In this document: positions 36,677-45,159 of the stretch, in pieces
How the letters are laid out: each line of letters opens with the position of its first letter
Position numbering within the stretch: position 1 is the stretch's first letter
From: UBA10365 sp041441915
Lineage (GTDB): Bacteria > Pseudomonadota > Alphaproteobacteria > Rhodobacterales > Rhodobacteraceae
DNA length: 64,000 bases
Reading direction: 5' to 3'
Assembly (NCBI GenBank): GCA_041441915.1
Contig: JASDRS010000006.1
Coordinates: forward strand, 62,001 to 126,000
Translations under genes and position numbers: made by a program
The notes under the pieces: generated by a model
Databases searched by the model: none
What the model was told of the DNA's origin: nothing
What the model saw: only the letters and a program-made list of their open reading frames with translations

Positions 36677-37390
36677 CTAAAGGGCGCTGTTCCTTTGATC
36701 TATTTGTTCAAGTCTTGTCCAAGTACGCTCGACATGGTCATGCAATTGCATCGTATGTTGGAGCACGAGTTTAGCAGCCAAATCAGCATCGCGCGCTTCC
36801 AGCGCTTCGATGATTTTCATATGATCAACCACCGAACGCGTTACCCGGTCTCCTTCGCCCATCGCTCGCTTACGCACAGCGTGCATATGCATAAAAAGAT
36901 CATCGGCGGTTTTGCGCAAAAGCTGGCAGCCCGAAAAATCTAAAATAAACTGGTGAAACTGTATATTGGCATCGGAATACTCTGCAAGCTCAGCGCGGGC
37001 GGCGTGGACGGAATGAGTCATTGCAAATTTGCGCAGATCCTGAAGTTTTGCATCTGAGGCTATAGCCGTCGCTAACCGCGCGGCCATGCTTTCAAGCGCG
37101 GCCCAAGTAATAATCATATCTAAGATTTCTTGACGAGTTTTTCTAATCACAAAAACGCCTTTGCGCGGCAATATGGATACCAATCCATCTTGCGACAGGC
37201 GCGCCAACGCCTCACGAATGGGAGTGCGTGAAATGGCTAACTGTTCGGCCAGTTTGCGCTCATCAAGCCGCAGATCAATGTCAGGGTGATAGATATCCAT
37301 TCCCAGAATCGCTTCTCGAAGCACATCGTACGTGTGATCCTTTAAAGTGAAATTCAGCGCAATTGGGCTAAGATGGTCGCTTACAGACAA
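36677..37390 (-). CDS. GntR-family (FCD) transcriptional regulator
   Basis: A 237-residue regulator. The winged helix-turn-helix covers residues 17-85 (LAEQLAISRTPIREALARL), followed by an all-helical FCD ligand domain with Asp and His residues (HQFILDFSG) that usually bind a metal and a carboxylate. The start is probably TTG at 37390, with GGGGGT just upstream. It is the first gene of the oxalate operon. A perfect TGGTATACCA palindrome about 50 bases upstream is a good autoregulatory operator. Oxalate, oxalyl-CoA or formyl-CoA are possible effectors. Confidence 0.88.
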   Translation of the reverse strand: MSVSDHLSPIALNFTLKDHTYDVLREAILGMDIYHPDIDLRLDERKLAEQLAISRTPIREALARLSQDGLVSILPRKGVFVIRKTRQEILDMIITWAALESMAARLATAIASDAKLQDLRKFAMTHSVHAARAELAEYSDANIQFHQFILDFSGCQLLRKTADDLFMHMHAVRKRAMGEGDRVTRSVVDHMKIIEALEARDADLAAKLVLQHTMQLHDHVERTWTRLEQIDQRNSAL

Positions 37391-37440
37391 TTTACCCCCA
37401 AAATCTAACCGGATAATGAAATCCGTTCACATTTATTATG

Positions 37441-37450
37441 TGGTATACCA
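37441..37450. promoter_or_regulatory. Operator for the GntR regulator
   Basis: The perfect palindrome TGGTATACCA matches the form of FCD-type GntR operators (TNGTNNNACNA-like). It overlaps the -10 of the candidate promoter, so binding would block the polymerase. I found no second copy in the window. Confidence 0.65.
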
Positions 37451-37474
37451 TACATCTTGAAATACGCTCGTCAA
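37447..37474 (-). promoter_or_regulatory. Candidate promoter of the gntR-oxc-frc operon
   Basis: On the minus strand TTGACG (37469-37474) is followed after 16 bases by TATGGT (37447-37452), which overlaps the TGGTATACCA operator. It lies about 55 bases before the TTG start of the regulator. Confidence 0.5.
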
Positions 37475-37578
37475 CCAGTTTTTGCGCTGCGCCCCAGTTT
37501 ACCAGGAGCTAAAGGTCCCTCGGAAAGGTTTTATCCCCCTTTAAAGCAACTTTTGCTTAACTTGCAATTTCCTCGATC

Positions 37579-38622
37579 TCAGGCAGATAGTGCGTTTTGT
37601 TTAAGGCGTGCGTCGACAATGGCCACTACAGCATCAACGGCTTCGCTGTTCTTGCCAATTTCAGTACCAATCATTTGCACCAAACGGTCTATGCGCTCGA
37701 TGCGCTTTGCTCCCCCACCCACAGCCCGCGCGCCCGACGATGGCTTGGATAGAGAATTTGCTGCTACCCTGTATTTTTCAAATGGCACTTGGTCGGCAGG
37801 TTCTGCCCCTAATTGCCGTGAAAGAGCATCGACCCAATGATATATAGCCTGCGAAGCTTCTACATCGCCCAAAACCGCATCGCGGATGGATTGTTCGCCT
37901 TCGGGCAAGATACATCTGAAATTGCCTGTCAGAAGCATGCTCCATTTCGCCAGCGGCACAAACAGGCTGTCATAGACGCGCAGCTTTACCGGCACATCGT
38001 GACCATCAAGAGTAATGGCAGCGATGTCAGTTTCGAGCTGACGCAAAAGCGCTGTATGATTCGCATCGGCAAAAGCTGAGGCTTTGAAGTTCGTCGGCAA
38101 TCCCACGTGCAACACATTAGCAGGTTCGCCGGCAGGACGGAAAGCTTGCGGATCAGGGCTGCAAAGGCTCATCAAGCCGGGCTCAAAATCCGCCCAAAGG
38201 CTAGGGTCTGAATAACAAGCGTCGAGCTCTGCCTTTGACAGCCTATTGATGCGGCGTAAATAGGGCAAGGGCGGCATATTCATAATCGACAGACAGGGTT
38301 TTTTGCTGGCTGCAACGCGGCCCATTAAGTCACGAGCCGACGGTTCGGAATATTGCGGTTCTTGCATAGCAAGGCAAATAATATCGAAATCGGCGGGGTT
38401 CACTTGATCGGGAGCCTCAGCTGTAACCTTGCCGGGCAATGTAACTGAATGGATATCGCGAAACGCTTCTTCCCCGCGCAAACGGAGGCTCACATGGGTA
38501 CCATTGGCATTGATGAGCTTAGCCGTTTGGCTGCGACAGATCAACGTCACATCATGACCCGCCATCAATAATTTGGTCGACAGCAATGACCCATAAGACG
38601 CACCCAAAATCAACACTTTCAT
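37579..38622 (-). CDS. Ketopantoate-reductase-like oxidoreductase
   Basis: A 347-residue protein starting with a Rossmann-type segment KVLILGASYGSLLSTKLL and the following VTLICRS, like the PanE/ApbA family. The usual GXGXXG is altered to GASYGS. The middle segment KLRVYDSLFVPLAKWSMLLTG stands where the family has its catalytic Lys region. GGAGGG precedes the ATG. It reads toward the GntR gene, 188 bases away, and may belong to the same regulon. Its substrate is unknown; a small oxo or hydroxy acid linked to oxalate or glyoxylate metabolism is possible. Confidence 0.7.
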   Translation of the reverse strand: MKVLILGASYGSLLSTKLLMAGHDVTLICRSQTAKLINANGTHVSLRLRGEEAFRDIHSVTLPGKVTAEAPDQVNPADFDIICLAMQEPQYSEPSARDLMGRVAASKKPCLSIMNMPPLPYLRRINRLSKAELDACYSDPSLWADFEPGLMSLCSPDPQAFRPAGEPANVLHVGLPTNFKASAFADANHTALLRQLETDIAAITLDGHDVPVKLRVYDSLFVPLAKWSMLLTGNFRCILPEGEQSIRDAVLGDVEASQAIYHWVDALSRQLGAEPADQVPFEKYRVAANSLSKPSSGARAVGGGAKRIERIDRLVQMIGTEIGKNSEAVDAVVAIVDARLKQNALSA

Positions 38623-38975
38623 AGCAGCACCCTCCTAAATCTGATGGCTAATTTAATTTCTATTTTATAGACGTTATAGCATTATTATTGCGTGCGCAAT
38701 AAAATTTCGTGGCGGGTTTTAGAATATGCTACTTTGTCACAGGGAAAATATTTTGTGAAAATTTTTTAATTTGTGGCTATCCTTAAGCTGTCTTAACACC
38801 CTTTAAAAAAGCGCCACAACCGCCGTTACTCCTGCCTATGTATAGGCTATACATATGGTAGTAAATTACCTATCTGAAAGGACTAAATACAGTAAATATC
38901 GGATTTTTATGAAATTTTTGTAGGATTACTCAAAAGGTATGACATCCTATGAGCATGTACAAAGTATATAGTCCC
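38623..38975. other. Intergenic stretch with one inverted repeat
   Basis: A 353-base A/T-rich region with no credible gene. It contains an inverted repeat at 38685-38702 (TTATTGC, four bases, GCAATAA), about 65 bases upstream of the gene starting at 38622. This could be an operator. Nothing else is recognisable. Confidence 0.5.
38685..38702. promoter_or_regulatory. Inverted repeat upstream of ketopantoate-reductase-like gene
   Basis: Seven-base perfect arms TTATTGC and GCAATAA flank GTGC. Position 63-80 bases before the start fits an operator. It differs from the GntR operator at 37441, so another regulator would be involved. Confidence 0.35.
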
Positions 38976-40718
38976 TTAAGCCCACGACCCTAATGTATGG
39001 CGCTGATCCTCTTCTTTTGGCAGGAAGGTTGGCGTAGCCTTAAACTCAGGCAACGCCTCCACCCAGCCCATAGCTTGAAGACAAGAAAAAAGCGCCGATT
39101 CGGGCTCAAGGCATGCCAGGGCTGCCGCATCCTTATAGACCCATGCGCCCCCGCTATATTGTCCATAGATACGGGAAAATCCGCCCTGAGAGACTGCCAA
39201 GGTCACTTCTTCAATATTATCAAGACAGCTTTTCACAAAGCCAAAGGCGGGCGCTCTGGGGTCAATCAAAACCTCATCAGGGCTCAGGGCATCGATATTT
39301 ACATTTTTAAAACGGTCAACATTGGTCAGGGAAATAAGATCTAAAATCGCCATCGAGTGATTCCAGCCATAGGCAACGGTTTTGGGCTTTTGGCCAAAGG
39401 CAACATTGTTGTCCAAAAACTCAAAGTGAATGGTTTTTGTTGTAGAAGCGATGGTTGAAAAAAACAAATTTGGAATGCCCCGATAGGCTTCAATATTGTG
39501 GTAAAGGAGATCTTCAACCGCCTTATAGCGGCCCGTTTTCAAGCCACGGTTCCAAGCGCGCACAACCGTCTCGGCGGGCGGGGTGATGATGAAAGATAAA
39601 TAGACTGTGTGACCAAACCGGGTCAGAAGCTGACTTTTTCGACCTTGATCATTGGCTACATCAAAGCTGTCAAAGCGAAAACGGTCAATTAAAAGATGCG
39701 GGATATTCTGGGCGGCAGCACGCTCTTCCATAAGAAGGTCAAGCTTTTTGTCGATGATCTCAAGCTCTTGCCCTGTCAGCATTGCGGCAAATTTATAGTC
39801 TGGACCCATAGACGCATAATCAAGTAAGAACTTACGCCAATAATCTGGACTGATCAGGGCAAAATCTTCCCAAGGTACGCTCAGCCTTTTGGCCAACTCG
39901 CGCTGCTCCGGGCGGATGGTGCTTTTCCCTGCGGCAGAGGCCCCTTTCACATTCATAAAAAGCGGTTTTTTCTGCGCAGGCAAAAGCCTATAACCCAAGC
40001 TTTGCGCACCTTGAGCAACCAAGGGCTCAAGCCATGCGCCAATTTGGCGCGAACCAAAGTCGTTTAAAACACGCCTAAGCGCAAATTGCACGATCATGGT
40101 CCTGTCTGCCATCAAGCGGCCACGGTTGCGCAAAAGTGCTTCAATGATGAAAATTAGGCTTTGATAGCAGGCGCGTTCAAGACCCCCCTCATCTTCAGTG
40201 ACGACTTTCCATTTTTGCAAAGCCATTACTTCGGCTGGCTCCGCCACAAGAGTGACAACTCTTGTACGACCAAAGGGCCAAATACGTCGTTTTTCAGGGG
40301 CGGACTTTAACACAAAAAGGTCTTGATCCAAGATTTGGATCAGTAAGGCTTCGGCCTTGCCGCGCAGCTTTTCAAAATCTTGGCAGATTTGCGGCCCGTG
40401 GGGTGCGATAATCTGTTCCAATAAACGCGCGGTCATACCGCGTAGGTTAAGTCCTAACTCTTCATAGTTGGGGCCGTCTGGTACGGACAAAGAGCTGGTA
40501 ACCCGGATCAAAAGCTCATGCACTATAAGCCGATCACAGGTGAATTCGATCATATCATTGGCTGAAAGCCCACAAAAATCAGCATCAGCTTTGGCACTGG
40601 CATAGGATACATTTACGTTCTCGGAGCGATAAATCGTTACCGAAGGCATAAGACGGCTTGGAATCTCCGAACTTATTCCTGGGGCCCATGGGTGAAACTC
40701 AGGGTCTTTTGTCGACAT
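38976..40718 (-). CDS. Unrecognised P-loop kinase-like protein
   Basis: A 580-residue protein I cannot assign. A Walker A motif GASAAGKST lies near residue 260, preceded by a hydrophobic strand (KPLFMNVK). It is followed by ISPDYWRKFLLDY and the strand-plus-acidic segment IPHLLIDRFRFDSFD near 346, a layout like zeta-toxin/kinase-type P-loop proteins. The first 250 residues are of no known family. The last 130 hold YGQYSGGAWVYKDAAAL and look like a separate domain. ATG 40718 follows AAGG; the frame is open 20 codons upstream. It lies 84 bases after a small gene that may be its partner. Confidence 0.75.
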   Translation of the reverse strand: MSTKDPEFHPWAPGISSEIPSRLMPSVTIYRSENVNVSYASAKADADFCGLSANDMIEFTCDRLIVHELLIRVTSSLSVPDGPNYEELGLNLRGMTARLLEQIIAPHGPQICQDFEKLRGKAEALLIQILDQDLFVLKSAPEKRRIWPFGRTRVVTLVAEPAEVMALQKWKVVTEDEGGLERACYQSLIFIIEALLRNRGRLMADRTMIVQFALRRVLNDFGSRQIGAWLEPLVAQGAQSLGYRLLPAQKKPLFMNVKGASAAGKSTIRPEQRELAKRLSVPWEDFALISPDYWRKFLLDYASMGPDYKFAAMLTGQELEIIDKKLDLLMEERAAAQNIPHLLIDRFRFDSFDVANDQGRKSQLLTRFGHTVYLSFIITPPAETVVRAWNRGLKTGRYKAVEDLLYHNIEAYRGIPNLFFSTIASTTKTIHFEFLDNNVAFGQKPKTVAYGWNHSMAILDLISLTNVDRFKNVNIDALSPDEVLIDPRAPAFGFVKSCLDNIEEVTLAVSQGGFSRIYGQYSGGAWVYKDAAALACLEPESALFSCLQAMGWVEALPEFKATPTFLPKEEDQRHTLGSWA

Positions 40719-40787
40719 CTGGTAATTGCCTTTTGCTGTGACCCTCTCTTGATGCGTCAAGGCAGGCTGGGGATGCAACCACTTTTA

Positions 40788-40809
40788 AATCTAGTGCATA
40801 AACTAGATT
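40788..40809 (-). other. Hairpin at the end of the 144-residue gene
   Basis: Perfect arms AATCTAGT and ACTAGATT flank six bases and overlap the stop codon of the upstream gene. The stem is A/T-rich and no T-run follows, so it is a weak terminator candidate at best. Confidence 0.35.
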
Positions 40810-41237
40810 ACCAGATCAACCAGATGCCCCTGCGTAGAATAACCCTTATCCTGAAGCATGGTACGAGCGTTTGCTAGCTCGGCGTCACCGCCGCCACCCT
40901 TGGCCAGGTTCTTAAACATGTCAATTATCTCTTTTGGTAGTTCAGCCGTTAGCTTGCCTTCACCACTGACAGCGCCACGACCCTCTTCCACAGTGGGGCG
41001 CAGTGCTTCGGCATCAAAGCCGCTGGCTTGCATCACCTGATGCAACTGGCGCGAGGGCCGAATGTCTGAGGAGCGCAGCGCCTCCTGAATCGAGCGCACA
41101 TCATTTTTTGTAAGATTTTGGGGATCATATCCCGCCAACGTTTCACGTAAAGCAGTAATCTGCTTGTCGGACATGGCTTGCAAAAACGTTGGGCGCACTT
41201 GCATTGGCATAGAAGCATTTGAAATCGAACCTATCAT
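40803..41237 (-). CDS. Small conserved-looking protein, unknown function
   Basis: A 144-residue soluble protein with no signal peptide or membrane segment. The middle part reads SDKQITALRETLAGYDPQNL and DIRPSRQLHQVM, a helical pattern that I associate only loosely with uncharacterised bacterial proteins. A glycine-rich linker AKGGGGD precedes a short C-terminal tail. AAAGG precedes the ATG. The next gene on the same strand is the P-loop protein, so they may be co-expressed. Function is unknown. Confidence 0.6.
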   Translation of the reverse strand: MIGSISNASMPMQVRPTFLQAMSDKQITALRETLAGYDPQNLTKNDVRSIQEALRSSDIRPSRQLHQVMQASGFDAEALRPTVEEGRGAVSGEGKLTAELPKEIIDMFKNLAKGGGGDAELANARTMLQDKGYSTQGHLVDLVI

Positions 41238-41283
41238 GGCTTAGCCTTTCGCGATGGGTTGCAATGTACTCTCACCCCTAAAC

Positions 41284-41340
41284 GACGCAAAATGCGTCCA
41301 TGTTAGCCACTTTAGAAATTTATCTACCAAAGCGGCTAAC
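41284..41340 (-). terminator. Two hairpins after the uronate dehydrogenase gene
   Basis: On the minus strand, twelve-base arms (GTTAGCCGCTTT pairing AAAGTGGCTAAC with one G-U) lie just after the stop at 41344. A second hairpin with arms GACGCA and TGCGTC follows. They likely form the 3' end of the hydantoinase operon transcript. The T-run is missing. Confidence 0.45.
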
Positions 41341-41343
41341 TGC

Positions 41344-42180
41344 CTAAAGTTTTTTGGCATCATTTACGATATTCATCGTGGCCACGCCACTATTGCCCAA
41401 GTCAACCGCAGCAAAGGCCCCCCCATGGCGCATCTGGGCCAAATCCGAGGTATTAGCCTGTAAGGCTTTGGCCAAAATATCAGCGGCAAAAACCTCGGCA
41501 TTATCTTTGGGTCGATACCCCAAAAACTGCGCCTTGGCATTATCAACTGGGGCGCGGTCATTATTTGAAACGCCATAAACAACCGCAAATCCCGTGGTAG
41601 GCGCATCAATCGCACGGGTGACTAATTGGATCAGATCATCATAGCTGAGCCACGTGCCCAGCGCGCGCACCGACGTGACCTGAGCACAAGATAAAATACG
41701 CAAACACACAGCTTCAAGACCGCGTTTTTCCCAATACATCCGAGCCAAATCTTCAGCAAAGCATTTGGCCAAACCATAGAATGTGTCGGGGCGGTGCGGT
41801 GCGTCGGTGCCGATAAACTCCTGGCGCGGATACATGCCTACGGCATGAATGGACGAGGCGTAAACCACCCGCTTCACCCCGTGGCGATGAGCGGCCTCCC
41901 AAACATTATAGGCACCTAAAAAATTTGGCCCAAGTAATTCTTCAAAGGGTGCTTCGTCGCAAATCGCTCCAAAATGGACTACCATATCAGCACCTTCAAT
42001 CACTTTGGCCACCGCATCATACTGTGCTAGATCGGCAGACAGATAGATTTCATTCGGATAAAGCTTGCCAATATCAGGCAGAATATCAGTAGATATCAGT
42101 TCGTCAGCCATCTTGGACAACGGCTCGCGCAAATAAGAGCCAAGTCGGCCACCAGCACCTGTTAATACCAATTTTTTCAT
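41344..42180 (-). CDS. udh: Uronate dehydrogenase-like NAD-dependent reductase
   Basis: A 278-residue short-chain/epimerase-type enzyme with the NAD motif TGAGGRLG at residues 7-14, the catalytic serine segment VYASSIHAVG, and YGLAK with the catalytic Tyr and Lys. The blocks FGAICDEAPFEELL, NVWEAAHRHGVKRVV and YRPKDNAEVF follow the Agrobacterium uronate dehydrogenase pattern. That enzyme oxidises galacturonate or glucuronate to lactones. It closes the hydantoinase operon, 48 bases after the FAD oxidoreductase. No other uronate gene lies near, so the true substrate may differ. Confidence 0.8.
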   Translation of the reverse strand: MKKLVLTGAGGRLGSYLREPLSKMADELISTDILPDIGKLYPNEIYLSADLAQYDAVAKVIEGADMVVHFGAICDEAPFEELLGPNFLGAYNVWEAAHRHGVKRVVYASSIHAVGMYPRQEFIGTDAPHRPDTFYGLAKCFAEDLARMYWEKRGLEAVCLRILSCAQVTSVRALGTWLSYDDLIQLVTRAIDAPTTGFAVVYGVSNNDRAPVDNAKAQFLGYRPKDNAEVFAADILAKALQANTSDLAQMRHGGAFAAVDLGNSGVATMNIVNDAKKL

Positions 42181-42228
42181 GTTCAATCTTTCTTTTGTCT
42201 ATTGTCCAACCATAGACCGAGGATCAGT

Positions 42229-43455
42229 CTAGATGATCGCTCGCTCAATTATGGCTTCATTTTTGATCACACGCTCATAGCCAAAGGTTGATAGATCAAG
42301 ACTGCGATACTCGCCATAGATGATGTGTTCGGACAACCCACGCCCCATCGCTGGCGACTGTTGTAGGCCATGACCCGAAAACCCATTAATGAACAAGAAG
42401 TTTTGCACGCGGCCATGTGGCCCTATTACGGCATTTTGGTCTAGTGTATTATAGGCATAATGCCCCGCCCATTCGTTAATAACCTTAATGCTTTCGAACT
42501 GGGGGACACGCATAGCAATGATTGGCCAGATATGACTTTCCCAAAGACCGTAATCCATGGAAAAATCGTCATAATCCACTGCTGGGTCTTTGTCTGACCG
42601 CCCGCCCGCCAAATAAGTTTCAGGCCCGTCTTGGCGCATATGTACCCCCGATGGATCAATAGTCAGTGGCAATTCACGGTCAAGAGGATTTCGAGCCGAA
42701 AATACCCAGGTAAAGCGCTTACGCGGCTCGACCGGTATGAAAATTCCCAACATCTGCGCCGTGTGTGAAGCCCGCGGCCCCGACGCATTCACTACAAGCC
42801 CCGACTCCACAACTTCGCCCGACACCAAGGTGACGCTTTCGACCCTATCACCCCTCTGGTTTTTGGTCATAGCAATCACTTCATTGTTAATATATTCGGC
42901 CCCTTTTTCGCGCGCCGATCTGCCCAACCAATCAAAGACCGTGCCACCATCCCAATATCCTTCATCGACCGTATTGATCGAGCCCAGTAAAATATCATCA
43001 ACGTTGTAAAATGGATATTTTATCAGAATTTGTTCTGGCGTCAAAAGGGTTGTTCCAGCCCCCGCTGCAAGCTGCACTTTTTGATTGTCGCGCAGCACAT
43101 CAGCAAAGGCCATCTTATTGGCCAAATACAAATATCCATAATTTTTAATGGTCAGATCAGGTACGCGCAGATCTCCACCCATATATCCGCGAAGGTTCTT
43201 CACAAACTCAGCAGCAAATTGCGAAATTTGCACGTTAAGCATGGTTGAAAACTGCTGGCGCATACAAGAATTGGTATGCGCCGTGGATGACTTTTGATAG
43301 GTTAGATCCCGCTCAACTACAAGAATTGATCCCTGAAAATCAGGGTTTGAGGCCAAAAACCACGCAGTCGATGACCCCATCATAGCCCCACCAATTATCA
43401 CAACATCATAGCTGTTTTTTGCAGGGCTCTGCGAAGCTAAAGCCCGCTTAATCAA
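42229..43455 (-). CDS. FAD-dependent oxidoreductase, DAO/sarcosine oxidase type
   Basis: A 408-residue flavoprotein of the D-amino-acid/sarcosine oxidase family. It has the dinucleotide motif VVIIGGAMMGSSTAWFL at residues 18-34, VVERD for the ribose contact, a mid-chain VVNASGPRA, and the C-terminal FINGFSGHGLQQSPAMG flavin segment. The start is TTG with GGGAA upstream, and TTGA overlaps the stop of hyuB, so it is translationally coupled to the hydantoinase. It would oxidise an amino or N-methylamino acid, possibly the hydantoinase product. Confidence 0.85.
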   Translation of the reverse strand: MIKRALASQSPAKNSYDVVIIGGAMMGSSTAWFLASNPDFQGSILVVERDLTYQKSSTAHTNSCMRQQFSTMLNVQISQFAAEFVKNLRGYMGGDLRVPDLTIKNYGYLYLANKMAFADVLRDNQKVQLAAGAGTTLLTPEQILIKYPFYNVDDILLGSINTVDEGYWDGGTVFDWLGRSAREKGAEYINNEVIAMTKNQRGDRVESVTLVSGEVVESGLVVNASGPRASHTAQMLGIFIPVEPRKRFTWVFSARNPLDRELPLTIDPSGVHMRQDGPETYLAGGRSDKDPAVDYDDFSMDYGLWESHIWPIIAMRVPQFESIKVINEWAGHYAYNTLDQNAVIGPHGRVQNFLFINGFSGHGLQQSPAMGRGLSEHIIYGEYRSLDLSTFGYERVIKNEAIIERAII

Positions 43456-45158
43456 ACAATATTCCCTTTTTTTGAGGCGGCAATCACATCGGAAATCATC
43501 GCCTCAGACAAGCCATAAACATCGCGAGCCATGTCTTTTGAAATATAGCCCAAAGCCAAATCTCGCCGCACCAGTTCTGGGTCGCGGTCTGAAGCCGCAC
43601 CGTATCCCGCTCCGCCTGGAAAGGCCATCATTACGCGCCGACCATGGGGCACGAATTGCTTCCCTTTACCGCGCATTTTGGTACCGTCATCTTGGTTGAT
43701 CAGGGTAGGCGCGCCTTCAAGTCCGCCGCGCCGGCCGCGGGCTGGATGGTTCACCCGGTCGAACATGGCTTGAATGTCGAACTCATGCCCTTCGCGTGCG
43801 CCCACTTCCATGAACTGGCCTAAACCACCACGGTAAGTGCCTGCCCCTCCTGAATCAGGACGCAGTTCTTTGCGCCAAATAATCACGGGGCCAGTTTGCT
43901 CAGTGGCTTCGACCGGCATGGTCATTACGCCTGAAGGAAATGCTGTGGCATTCAAGCCATCAAGCAAGGGTCGCGCACCTGCACCGCCTGAATTAAAGGT
44001 CAGCACTTCGGCCCGGCGCGCGTCTTGCGGGGCCGGCGCATCGGTGCGAGGGCGCAAAGATACTTGAAAATTACAAAGACATCCGGCACCTTCAGCGGGC
44101 ACAGTGTGGGGCAAAAGCTGATCAAGAGCAGCATAGATAGTATCGGGGACCATGTGGCCGATCACATGGCGCAAAGCCACGGGGGCAGGGTGCATGGCAT
44201 TTAAGATGCAGTTTTCTGGCGCGCGGACTTCAAACGGTGCGAGTGAGGCTGCGTTATTGGGTATTTCAGGCGCGATGGCGCATTTGAGCGCATAGCAAGC
44301 ATAGGCCTTGGTATAGACCAAAGGCACATTAATGCCCTTTTTGTCTAGCCCTGAGGAGCCTTGCCAGTCGCTTTCAATACGATCTGATTTGATTGTTAGA
44401 CGCACGTGTAAATCTATAGGTGTGTCATGCCCATCAATGCGCATATGGCCCAAGGCGCTACCCTGCGTTAAAGTGGCAATGCGCTCCAACGTAGCGCTGC
44501 GCGAATTGGTCAGAATAAAATTAGAAATATCTTGCATATCATGCAAACCAAATTCAATCATCATATCGACTAAGCGGTGGTGGCCAATTTCGTTGCAGGC
44601 GGCCAAAGCATAAACATCGCCCACCAATTGATCAGGTTCACGCACATTTCCACGAATGATACGGATCAGAGTTTCGTCGATTTGACCTTTTTCAATCAGC
44701 TTCATGATCGGAATATATAGCCCCTCTTCATAAACCGAATTAGCATCAGCTCCAAAACCCCGCCCACCTATGTCAACAATATGGGCGGTACAGGCGAAAA
44801 AGCCCACATGTTGGCCCTGGTGGAAAGACGGAGTGACCACGGTGATGTCATGCAAATGGCCAGTGCCTTCCCACGGATCATTGGTGATATAAACGTCACC
44901 CTCTAGGATATTCTGTCTGCCAATACGGCGAATAAAATGCGGCACGGCGTCTGCCATGGCATTCACATGACCAGGCGTGCCAGTCACGGCCTGGGCCAGC
45001 ATTTCACCACTTCCATTATAGACCCCCGCAGACAGATCGCCAGCTTCGCGAACCGAAGTTGAAAAGGCGGTACGTACCAGAGCTTGGGCTTGTTCTTCCA
45101 CGATCGAAATCAAACGATTCCACATCACTTGTGAGGCGACTTTTGAAGGTTTTCTCAT
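43452..45158 (-). CDS. hyuB: Hydantoinase/oxoprolinase subunit B
   Basis: A 568-residue subunit of an ATP-dependent lactam-opening enzyme (N-methylhydantoinase B/oxoprolinase B family). It shows the N-terminal REAGDLSAGVYNGSGEML, TGTPGHVNAM, the conserved NDPWEGTGHLHDITV and the C-terminal RRGGLEGAPTL and FPGGAGYG. ATG 45158 starts one base after the hyuA stop and TTGA overlaps the next gene. With subunit A it hydrolyses a cyclic amide such as hydantoin, N-methylhydantoin or 5-oxoproline. Related proteins also occur in carboxylases. Confidence 0.92.
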   Translation of the reverse strand: MRKPSKVASQVMWNRLISIVEEQAQALVRTAFSTSVREAGDLSAGVYNGSGEMLAQAVTGTPGHVNAMADAVPHFIRRIGRQNILEGDVYITNDPWEGTGHLHDITVVTPSFHQGQHVGFFACTAHIVDIGGRGFGADANSVYEEGLYIPIMKLIEKGQIDETLIRIIRGNVREPDQLVGDVYALAACNEIGHHRLVDMMIEFGLHDMQDISNFILTNSRSATLERIATLTQGSALGHMRIDGHDTPIDLHVRLTIKSDRIESDWQGSSGLDKKGINVPLVYTKAYACYALKCAIAPEIPNNAASLAPFEVRAPENCILNAMHPAPVALRHVIGHMVPDTIYAALDQLLPHTVPAEGAGCLCNFQVSLRPRTDAPAPQDARRAEVLTFNSGGAGARPLLDGLNATAFPSGVMTMPVEATEQTGPVIIWRKELRPDSGGAGTYRGGLGQFMEVGAREGHEFDIQAMFDRVNHPARGRRGGLEGAPTLINQDDGTKMRGKGKQFVPHGRRVMMAFPGGAGYGAASDRDPELVRRDLALGYISKDMARDVYGLSEAMISDVIAASKKGNIV

Positions 45159-45159
45159 G

